Of a DNA stretch of 64,000 bases, positions 27,701 to 33,300 are shown one piece after another. A model generated the notes under the pieces. The model did no database searches. It had not been told where the DNA came from and saw only the letters and a list, made by a program, of their open reading frames with translations. Position numbers and translations under genes: made by a program. Source of the stretch: an uncultured Pseudoteredinibacter sp. (GTDB taxonomy: Bacteria > Pseudomonadota > Gammaproteobacteria > Pseudomonadales > Cellvibrionaceae); contig NZ_CANMYE010000001.1 in NCBI RefSeq assembly GCF_947502065.1, positions 930,001-994,000 of the forward strand, read 5' to 3'. Positions within the stretch are counted from its first letter, which is position 1, and each line of letters begins with the position of its first letter.

Positions 27701-28394
27701 TTTGAGCGGTATCACCTGCTTGGTAGATCGTGCTGTCGCCAGCGATGCTAAAGTCAACTAGGGATAAGGGGTCATTATTTACATCGCTATCATTCGCCAG
27801 TAGGTTTCCGTTTACGATGGTGTCTTCAGTGGCCGAAAAGATTTCATCTTCGGCAACTGGCGCTTGATTGCTTGCGCTTGTCTCATCAAGTTGTGATAGT
27901 GCAGAAGGTTCGAAATTATTTGTTTCAAAACCAGCGCTAGGCAATACTTGTTCTGCGGTAAAGGTAAAGCGAACACCAACAGTTCCGGCAGATGAGTTAG
28001 CGGCTGCTGTTCCCCCAGCGGCCGCAGCGGGTAAAAGCTCGCTCAAATCTGAGCCGGATTCTATTGCCTGCTCTAGCGCCTCAAAATCAATACCTTCATC
28101 TTGCCCTTTTTGATTTTCTTCACTCAGCTGGCTAAGTTGTATTAAGCTAACGCTTTGCTTAGAGCCTAAAATCGCGCCGCCACCATCTTGGTAGCGAATA
28201 GCAATGGCGCTTTCGCCTGAGGTCAATAATTGCGATTGTGATGAAAGCTTGTCACCGGCAATAAGTACACGGCTATTGCCCTCAGCTGATTGATAAACCT
28301 TTCCTTTTACGGCGCTGACATGGGCCACAATTTTTTCTTCCTGTTGAAAAGATTGTGGCGCAGTAGCGCTGTTTGGGTTCGCAATATTTGACAC
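15786..28394 (-). CDS. Giant LapA-like surface adhesin with retention module (4202 aa)
   Basis: This very large repetitive protein has no Sec signal and is probably secreted by a type I system. Residues 20-90 match the LapA-type retention module (EKIVAHVSAVKGKVY, GDKLSSQSQLL), which plugs the outer-membrane pore. PAAAAGG at residues 122-128 is a LapG-type protease site. Residues 170-690 hold about five cadherin-like repeats of the IAIDDxxxTxEDT kind. Residues 690-1652 hold five identical-length 193-aa units. The rest consists of Ig-like, VCBS and T1SS-143-like domains (VDEAALTDGSDP, EDSxxPLTDLL-like starts). The C-terminus (DAGDGEDTLILRL, then an acidic, hydrophobic end) looks like a type I secretion signal, but there is no array of RTX nonapeptides. 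The start is GTG 28394 with AAGGGGG upstream. Its expected role is cell attachment and biofilm formation. The transporter (LapBCE) and LapD/LapG genes are not in this window. Confidence 0.88.
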   Translation of the reverse strand: MSNIANPNSATAPQSFQQEEKIVAHVSAVKGKVYQSAEGNSRVLIAGDKLSSQSQLLTSGESAIAIRYQDGGGAILGSKQSVSLIQLSQLSEENQKGQDEGIDFEALEQAIESGSDLSELLPAAAAGGTAAANSSAGTVGVRFTFTAEQVLPSAGFETNNFEPSALSQLDETSASNQAPVAEDEIFSATEDTIVNGNLLANDSDVNNDPLSLVDFSIAGDSTIYQAGDTAQIPGVGQITLNNDGNFEFIPNQNYNGPVPSVSYTISDGSLTDTAQLIINDVQAVNDAPIAIDDEANLPEDGRIIIDVLQNDIDPDGDGITIINLGNAENGSVTIDPDTGNPVYTANENYVGPDSFTYTISDPSGLQSTAVVRIIVGPNQNDSPIAIDDQRSTAEDTPISISVLSNDSDPDNDPLSIQSFTQGANGSVSLDPNTGALIYTPNLNFVGNDSFSYTITDPSGATDTAIVTITVGPNINDQPIAIDDSITTPEDTAITISVRNNDSDPENDPLTVTAVTQGSNGSVSIDPVSGNPIYTPSLNFVGTDSFTYTITDPSGASSTATVTVTVGTNVNDAPTAADDNNSIDEDGSLVVNAANGLLNNDSDPDIGDSISVIALNGQSNNTGVAIAGSNGGVFIINPDGSYSFNSNGEFNQLALGASTTTSINYTISDLNGETASAVLTITITGTNDTPSLSASINDQDNLDSDNNISLDISGNFSDIDGDNLTFSASGLPAGLSISAAGIITGTIDNSASQFGAAPNLGAHTVTITAQDPNGQTVSDSFIWQVNNPAPTATADSNSTQEDTTVNGNVASNDSDPDSDDLSYSLVTNPGNGIVVINSDGSYSYTPDTNFNGTDSFTYEVNDGEGGSAQAIVVITVAPVNDAPIVDSEIDDQNNNDAEAGINLDISSNFADIDGDNLSFSASGLPAGLSISANGLISGTIDNSASQFGSAPNLGAHTVIITVQDPDGLSATDTFIWQVNNPAPTAIDDTNNTQEDVVVNGDVSSNDTDPDGDDLSYSLVSNPSNGSIILNSDGTYSYTPNADFNGTDSFTYEVNDGEGGTDQATVLITVTPENDAPVVDSEINDQSNNDADTGINLDISGNFNDIDGDTLSYSATGLPAGLSISAAGIITGAIDNSASQFGTAPNLGTHTVTITAQDPDGQTVTDTFIWQVNNPAPTATNDSNSTQEDVAVNGNIATNDNDPDGDDLSFSIVNNPSNGTVVLNNDGTYSYTPNTDFHGTDSFTYQVDDGEGGTDQATVMITVTPVNDAPIVDSEINDQNNNDADSGINLDISANFADIDGDNLSFSATGLPAGLSISAAGVISGTIDNSASQFGTVPNLGAHTVTITAQDPDGQTVSDTFIWQVNNPAPTATNDSNSTQEDTAVNGNVASNDSDPDGDNLSYSVINTPSNGTVVLNNDGTYSYTPNADFNGTDRFTYQVDDGEGGTDQATVVITVTPVNDAPVVDSEIVDQNNNDADGGINLDISGNFADIDGDNLTFTATGLPAGLSISAAGVITGTIDNSASQFGLTPNLGAHTVTITAQDPDGQAVSDTFIWQVNNPAPTATNDSNSTQEDTAVNGNVSNNDSDPDGDDLSFSLLTSTSNGTLVFNNDGSYSYTPNADFNGTDSFSYEVNDGEGGTDQATVLITITPVNDAPAANDDSAITGQGQAVTINVIANDNDIDSANLFVSHINGTAISEGQSLTLAGQGSVKLESGQLVFTPDTNFMGEVNFDYTVSDGNLSDDASVIINVIAVDIKDDSGNDDVISSIDDLTQTTISGQIPSGGSITSLTINSSNGGSLNVPLASITINPDGTFSALIDSSGLNDGDLTISLSASDSNGASASSSDQILKDTVTTVSIDPISINENGPSTISGSGEAGATIVISANGVVLGNTTVAGNGSWTFNTPAVLGANIDLISANATDFYGNTNNAERNLPRLVIDDENGAEDGHVTVDEAALTDGSDPSLTTESATGEFTLTVAPDSLNKITVGGTDILSATLNTVSSTNPASHITINTTHGRIVISNFDQATGVVSYRFDLLDAQNHGNSDALNDPIIITVHDDNGDIRSGTLNVNILDDQASTNTDGNASVEEGGNIVGHNSSGQSNLIDNDIEGADGARIYDFEFVDENGVAQTANVTAGSSTTVQTQFGSLQVFSDGRWNFTSNTVNHSTDGLTESESFSYRLIDGDGDISTSSANKTIVISDTAPSFGATISGTVNEAGLSSGTNPAGVATSVSGSLNLTTAADAVDTQFDSQIIASLEALNLQSGGQDLSYAVGANGHTLTASVNGETVFTVQLDDTDSNNASYEFVLSKAIDHDSSSTPISIDFALSVEDADGDSDNNTLTVIINDDIQVESINHTINEDSGTQIYNTNADATQANTNITINPSFGTASINVDGKLVYTPNQHYSGTDTLTYVTQEPGGVSNTVTVTFTVNPRADRPDLSRDASTSFSNEDSIVALGFGLPQLVDTVDQNGNAANSGDNPERLGEILLRSIPAGTKLLDGSNGNIELLTSTGADIKIALVDGSGDLLPYMRSDISGSDILFLTETQFEQLALLPITHSGADFTARLSATSWEVNDAGTPLVPNTSATRTLNKNFDIQAVTDPVDIKINGSDLSHDATIDEDTSLDLAALLSASFQDLDGSENRSIIISNPIGNDDIIVNGTIVSAGNSITINAPGLSSDPSSIPAISIAGTANFSGDLTGINIRLRSMDTDSDSTGTINVEDDSVSLNLFVNPIAGDVSISNASGQEDSPIEFLSSLVLTDNDSGTEVIDGITLKALASGWVLKDAGGNTVFTGDGSSDFSINSADITNGDFENYSLQAPAHSSADITLELDISSTDSNTVNGLIVNDSKTVTLNQDISVTPIAENTTDDSDQNSNADFTITPGHNYSNSAQEDAFFNLNSDGFALVDDWTNEDSDEAVFAMITIAINNNNALALGSELRFINASGQSQTVSYDGSPIEIPLASLASLEYKAPNNIAGNVSLHIQGKTVDQDVDSSASSTDISGSANLNFSVDPVADSTSLTVRPAQGNEDTPIALTIRPSSSDDSETFNININDIPNGAQIIYDGSPLTILSGSITIVDFDQSKPLFFVPPLDSNADHVLEVEAFSVDTEGPISDTSPIVTLPLNVTVKGVADPANVVVTTPEVSEVTLDNNSGEIALSEVVTTALTTDIDGSEILSLKLTGLDSEFELIGAIPLGGSGTSRSWAIDPDNLNDIKLVVPQNYSGTLNFNLSATTTDNDGATTTGLLIPTSVIVTPSPEAQINIEASLNEDTLALMDFSVLHQNGDTDEVLTSVWIDANVLAASELQLFNGNGIDIPLADGQPGVTLEGGYFKLTQPALDNIYVKGSDNYSGNQSLSILFEITDPSSDGTVPSTTVQNPANYSFGITAVTDDIDATISNVTIAAPSKASFSGNTITATANTSFTVSVVIEKLPDSDANDNADIDGSETLQRLTIDNVPIGVSVENGVYVGNTDGNPDTAQWIIETSANFNSATINQEIVFVLDGNADKLADLNETISITAITADEPSAAISETVSLVISTDVNFDDSDADDDEAADVNQWQFTDTPPTVNEDSSVSLVDLIDANLGVAGSDFSITLTNLPPGTQISGMTLTSVDGVDVWTADGVGSDAELQALLASINITPPANFNSNISNLTFNASLTSYAPGGERNDSSTLVDQEITPISDPTLVEINTSSGQEDTISDFTISLSNTADGASANIVDNSLYIAVDESNLNPVGSGTLSHEGTTLSLQAVSGVPGVPDGQYYIIDNVSSANETLNLSYQAPANSHGDVSLQAFVNNQQTGASNIASSQSEVSALEIAPINDGFDLTASNINGAEDTEIELQLGGSGLIDNDGSEIVDAVILSGLPDGFIVKYGADASSAQIANNTGDNGNNNSWAIPAIGNNLPAYIAILPPENWSGSLNNLQVGVLSREQGLTPTLSTANFELIVNPVADGLSIAPATSFGNEGEIIPLQLNPSLLDSDGSETVTLTLTGLGEFAAFYSEGQLLNSSYDQATDSYTLSGLTEDQLNDLGLIQSANHSGTITVTASTQDGSDSSASVNSSATINITAVNPSANNDSLLYDGNAMDAGDGEDTLILRLGEDIDFSNIANLSNFEIIDLMPNGQDHNLIAISLQDVLDITDGNNVLIIKGDDGDSVSFENGLNDTWTSVAGTGSDAGYDIYTNSADPSVIVKVEAEIVDIII
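23441..26335 (-). repeat. Five tandem 579-bp units inside the adhesin gene
   Basis: The segment coding IWQVNNPAPTA recurs with its reference base at 23731, 24310, 24889, 25468 and 26047, that is, every 579 bp exactly. Each unit codes 193 aa: a dystroglycan-type cadherin-like domain (DIDGDNLSFSASGLPAGLSI) followed by a second cadherin-like domain (SNDSDPDGDDLSYS, GTDSFTYEVNDGEGG). The units are very similar but not identical, with many silent differences. Confidence 0.92.
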
Positions 28395-28934
28395 AGAAGA
28401 ATCCCCCTTCGGTTTATTGCTGTTCAGAACTGCACAAGCTATCAGGAGTCGGTTTTCTTGCCTTTTTGCTGCGGCCTTATCCTGGGCTCAATGAAAATAG
28501 GGCCCCTCGCTTAGAACTGATGTATTAGCTAATTATTCAAATTTCTGTGAATTCTATCACGAAAAGTATGGGGTGATTTACGCTGCAGCTTGTCGGGGAT
28601 TAGTGGTATGGGGTTAATGATAATGATGGAAAAGTGTTAGAAAATAGTTGGCGAATGGGTTTTCTTTAGTGAATAAGTACCTGAAATTAAGTGAATGATT
28701 AATCAAAGATGAACCATGCTTATAAAACGCCTTTCGGCTCAAGATGAATGGCGATTTAGTTTGCTGAAAATCAGACTTTAGTATTGGTGATGCTGTTTAA
28801 TATCTATCGCTCATCCATTCAAATTGCGGTTAGATAAGCGTGTTTCTATATAGGTTCATCTTTGATTAATATATAAATACATAGTTATTGCCTAATTCTT
28901 TTTAATCTTAACTGTTCACGGTGACCAATATCCG
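28395..28934. other. Upstream region of the giant adhesin gene
   Basis: This 540-bp AT-rich gap lies between the adhesin start and the stop of the arsenate reductase gene. It holds no credible gene. Its main feature is the 18-bp inverted repeat listed separately. I could not fix a promoter. Confidence 0.6.
28698..28870. repeat. Perfect 18-bp inverted repeat enclosing 137 bp
   Basis: ATTAATCAAAGATGAACC (28698-28715) and its exact reverse complement (28853-28870) enclose 137 bp of non-coding DNA upstream of the adhesin gene. No target-site duplication is visible. It may be a small non-autonomous mobile element or a pair of regulator sites. Confidence 0.8.
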
Positions 28935-29435
28935 TCAATGCGCAGCAGCATTGGAGGGGATTCTGTGTTTAGCTCCGTACTCGATTAGGCAATCAATGGC
29001 ACTCTTTGCATCTAATATGTCAATGCTTTTATGAAACGCTCTCGCCGCTGACTGCAATAGTGCGACAAGTTCATCAAAGGCTTTGCTTCGATCATGCTCT
29101 GAGCCCTTAATGGATGACGGGTCTTTTAAGGGCCAATGCAGAACCTGCGCTGAAGAAAAATAGTGTGGGCAGCTTTCCTGCGCAGCGCTGTCACAAACGG
29201 TAATGATTAGGTCGCATGGCCACTGTGAAAAATCTTGCCAAGATTGACTCTGTAAGTTCTCACTGGGAATGTTGTTTCTGCGCAAGGCCAGGAGTGATTC
29301 CGGATGCACTATGCCGGCCGGCTGACTGCCGGCTGATTTTACATTCAATGATAAATTTTCAGCTTCAGAACTAAATATCGCTTCGGCTAAGATACTTCGG
29401 CATCGATTATGGGTACATACAAATAGAATATTCAT
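28935..29435 (-). CDS. arsC: Arsenate reductase, low-molecular-weight phosphatase type
   Basis: This 166-aa protein has the P-loop CTHNRCR (CX5R, nucleophile Cys7), the family segment GSQPAGIVHP (residue 36), and two further cysteines, Cys81 and Cys89 (VCDSAAQESCP). These three match the redox relay of thioredoxin-coupled ArsC. It would reduce arsenate to arsenite in the cytoplasm. No arsB, acr3 or arsR lies next to it, so it stands alone. A tail of about 25 residues extends beyond the usual length. It is divergent from the TetR gene. Confidence 0.82.
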   Translation of the reverse strand: MNILFVCTHNRCRSILAEAIFSSEAENLSLNVKSAGSQPAGIVHPESLLALRRNNIPSENLQSQSWQDFSQWPCDLIITVCDSAAQESCPHYFSSAQVLHWPLKDPSSIKGSEHDRSKAFDELVALLQSAARAFHKSIDILDAKSAIDCLIEYGAKHRIPSNAAAH

Positions 29436-29631
29436 GTCCCCATGTTGGAGATTAGACTCTCATCTGTCTAGGGCTGTATAGAAATGTGATAAAAATATGA
29501 GAAAGCAGGTGCTTATGGGGTGGGTAAAAAATGATCGACTAGGGCGCTTACTGTTCCATTGCAAATTATAGGCTCCTATATAGTCAGCAACTGTCAATAG
29601 GGCTAGAATAGGGCGATTTTATTGGATCTGG

Positions 29632-30285
29632 ATGATTATGACCTTAGAGCGCCAAAAAGACCGAAAAAACAAACTGGCCCCTCGTCGTCAGCCTATTCAA
29701 GAACGTGCAAAACAGAAAACTCAGCAAATATTGGATGCGACGGCAAGGTTGTTGGATGAAGTCGGCTTTGATGATTTAACCACCATATTGATTGCCAAAG
29801 ATTTAGGGATTTCTGTTGGTGCCTTGTATCATTATTTCCCTAACAAGCATGCTATTTTGTATGCCTTGGGCGAGCGTTGGCTAAGCCGCATGACCGAAGC
29901 CTTGGAGGCGACGGAGCGACTCGATATTGAATCTATGAGTTTAGAAGCGTTCATCGCCTGCCAGATCGACCTGATGTTAGATGTTTACAAAGAGCAGAAG
30001 GCGATTTTACCTCTTGCTCAAGCGCTTTGGGCAATTCCCGAATTACGTGAGCTGGATGCACAGCATGACCATGTCGTGATCAGTCATTTTTCCCGCATGT
30101 ATCAGCGCTTGGGGTTTCAACAAGAAGAGGAGGAGCTAGATAGGATCGCAAGGCTTCATCTGGAAACCAGTCATGCATTGCTATTAACCGTGGTTGATCA
30201 AAAATCCGAACGTTCCGCTAAGAGTCTCTGTGATCTAAAAGCAATCTGCCTTTTTATGCTAACAAAACACCACAAACCGCAATAA
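29632..30285 (+). CDS. TetR family transcriptional regulator
   Basis: This 217-aa protein has a TetR DNA-binding domain at about residues 25-75 (QILDATARLLDEVGFDDLTT, LGISVGALYHYFPNKHAIL). The helical C-terminal half has no recognisable ligand. ATG 29632 or ATG 29638 could be the start; neither has a strong ribosome binding site. It sits alone between arsC and the second large surface protein and could regulate either, which is inference only. Its stop codon lies in the loop of a terminator hairpin. Confidence 0.85.
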   Translation: MIMTLERQKDRKNKLAPRRQPIQERAKQKTQQILDATARLLDEVGFDDLTTILIAKDLGISVGALYHYFPNKHAILYALGERWLSRMTEALEATERLDIESMSLEAFIACQIDLMLDVYKEQKAILPLAQALWAIPELRELDAQHDHVVISHFSRMYQRLGFQQEEEELDRIARLHLETSHALLLTVVDQKSERSAKSLCDLKAICLFMLTKHHKPQ

Positions 30286-30296
30286 GCGGTTTGTGG
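30270..30296. terminator. Shared terminator of the TetR and large surface protein genes
   Basis: CCACAAACCGC (30270-30280) and GCGGTTTGTGG (30286-30296) form a perfect 11-bp stem with loop AATAA, which includes the TetR stop codon. On the minus strand it is followed by TGTTTTG. Confidence 0.75.
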
Positions 30297-30312
30297 CAAA
30301 GGGCTTAGGGTG

Positions 30313-33300
30313 TTAGGGGTGAATGTCGATATCCGCTTGGATGATTAATAATTGCTCCAACTCTTGCGCTAATTGTTCTGAACCATAGCTATTTATTGAG
30401 CTGGGGAAGTCGGGCGAATTTGAAGGTTTACTATCAATGTCTTCGGTAGTAGTTGCACTGAATTGAGCTGCATTTAGCTCTGGAATCTCAACTTCAAGCT
30501 GACTAAACAAGCCTTCAGCTGAAGCGTCACCGTCAAGCAGCGAGCTCCACTCCAGTGGCGATGAATGCGCTGGTGATTGCGACAATGGGGCTGTGAGGGC
30601 GTTGTTTGTTACCATCGCTTGTGTGAGTTCGCTATCGATTAGGCCCTCGAAGCCAAGGTTAATTTCATCAAGATCTAGCAAGCCACCATTGTTACTTTCT
30701 GAAGTTTTCTGGCTAAGGGGGCTATCATTATTGTCAAAGCTGCCGTCGACTGTACCCACCTCAAATACATCAGAGAAAGATTCACCGTTGCTATTAAAGC
30801 GCTGACCAAATACCGCCGTAGTCCCAGAGTTATTATCGATACTTGTCCAGGTAATTAGGTAACCACCATCCTCCAGGGTAACAATATGCGGCTCTATATT
30901 TGAGCTATGTTGATTGTGGGCAATAATTGACTCAGTGCTGATTATTTCTCCTGCTGAGGAATATCGGCTGCTATAGATGCTGGCAACACCGTCGTTTACC
31001 TCAGACCAGACCACGACAAAGTCACCGTCACTTAAACCGCTCACTTCAGGGCGCCCTGTGAAAGTGGCACTACTATCTGTTGGCGAAATATTGACGGTAT
31101 GCTCAAAGCGGGCCTCACCACTGGCGCTAAAGCTTTGAATTTGAATTTCATTGGCGCCATCAGATGTAGTACTTACCCAGCTAGCAATGAATCCACCGTC
31201 TGAACTGCTGCGAATATTACTTAGGAACTGTTCGCCCGCTACATCGTCATGCAAAATGAAATCGTCTTTGATTACATTGCCATTTTGATCGTAAATTTTA
31301 GCCCAAATATTGTTGCCGCTTTCATCTTGGTTAGCGTGCCAACTGACGGCAAATAGTCCATCACTTAATTCAGTTATCGAAGGTAGTGCTTGGTTGCCTT
31401 GGCTTTGAGAATTCACCTGAAGCTCGTTTCCCCGTGGATTGCCATCAGCTGAGAAAACACGTAGATAGACACCAGCAGCATTACCATCTTGGCCATCACT
31501 CATCCAGCTAACAGCAAAACCGCCGTTTTCAAGCGACGTGATTTCTGGGCGACTTTGGTCCGAGCTGTAGTACTGGTTAACTTGGAATTCACCGCCGACT
31601 TTTTCACTGTTGGCATCATAGCGCTGCGCAAAGATGCCAAATCCGTCGCCATCCTGATCATAGGATTGCCAGGTTACTAAAAACCCACCATCTTCTAGAC
31701 CGGTTACATCTGAGTTGGCTTGTTCACCTAAACGGAAGCTATTGACCACAAAGGCTTCGTTTACGGTATTGCCGTTAACATCGTATCGTTGAGCCCAAAT
31801 GTCTAGACTGCCATCTTTGCTGGCATTTAGTGATGCATAGGTGACGATATAGCCACCATCTTTTAGGGCGGCGATTGGGTCGATCAGGGTTGGCGTGAGC
31901 AACACAACTAGCTCGTTACCGGCTAGGTCTTGCAGGGTCGCTTGGAATGTATACCAGACATGATCCCAGGCTGAAGTATCTCCGCTGATATTTCTGAACC
32001 AATCAGGCTTGATATCAGTATCGCTGCTGGCGCTTCCTTCTGCTCTGGCTAAGTATCCATCGGTTAGGCTGTTCATTCTAGTGCCACCGCCATTATTGGC
32101 TTCGATATCTTTGATTTTGTAGTCAACAAATTCGGTGGTAGTTAAACGCCAAGCTATTTCGCTGGCTCTTGCATGGTAAACTGAATCACCATTATCAACT
32201 TTACCGCCGTTTTGAGTAGTTCGTCCGGTAAAGTCATAAGCGTTATTATAGGTTCTTCCAATGTTCACTACATTGGCGTCTACTACTGTATCGATAGTTA
32301 CCGCTAGTGGGTCAGAGTCTTTTGACTCATCGCCGCGGCTACTTACTACCTTAAGGTTATAGTTACCGTCATTTAAATGAGTGCTGGTAATTGTCCAACT
32401 GCCATTGCTGTCGGCTACACCTTCGCCAACTTTTATTTTGCCATAAAGCAAAGTAATGGTTGTACCTGCTGTGGCTGTACCGGTGAAAGTAGGTGTGGTG
32501 TCATTGGTTAAATTGTCATCATTAAACTTGCCGGAATCACTTGAGGCTTTTAAATCTATCGTAGGTTTCTCAAGTGGTGGGACAATATCAATAATAACTT
32601 TGGCGGTATCGAAGCCGCCTCGGCCGTCACTGATGCGGTAGGTGACGGTATCTGTTAGAGCTTTGCTTGCCGGGTTATCGAGCTCGTAAACAATTTCACC
32701 TGATTTGCTAATTTTAGCGCTGCCGTACTTTCCTTGTTTGGTAATTTCTTCAATCTTCAATTTATCGCCATCCGGGTCTTTATCGTTGGCGAGAACATTC
32801 ACTTTTACAGTGTCAGTTGTTGTTGTTCTATCGTTCTTAGCATCAGGGCCCTGGTTTGACTGAACTTCGACTTCAAACCCTTGGGTTTTCGGACTCACAT
32901 TGCCAGCAATGTCGATTTGTTTTGCGCGAACATCGACTGAGCCATCATCCATTTCATTCTTAACTTGGTAGACCCAATTGCCATTCACATCCGCTTCTAT
33001 GCGCCCATCTTCTTTACCGTCAACATAAATAATAACTTCAGCATGGGGTTCAGATGTGCCATGAATTTCCGGCAGCGGGTCGTTGAGGGTTTCGCCGGGT
33101 GATACATTTTTTGAGCCGCTTAGGTCATCAACAAGATGGCTGATAATAGGAGGCTCAACTTCTGTATCGATGGTTACCTTTAATGTTGAAGATGATTTCT
33201 TCTCGTTGCCGATCACACTGACGACTTTGAAACTGTGATTGCCGTCGTCGTATTCGCTGGTAGTAAAGCTCCACTTGCCATCACTATCTGCGCTTGTCTC

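Noticed and set aside
15880..28113. Many plus-strand open frames opposite the giant adhesin gene
   Set aside because: They are antisense shadows of a repetitive gene, recur with its repeat units and have low-complexity hydrophobic products.
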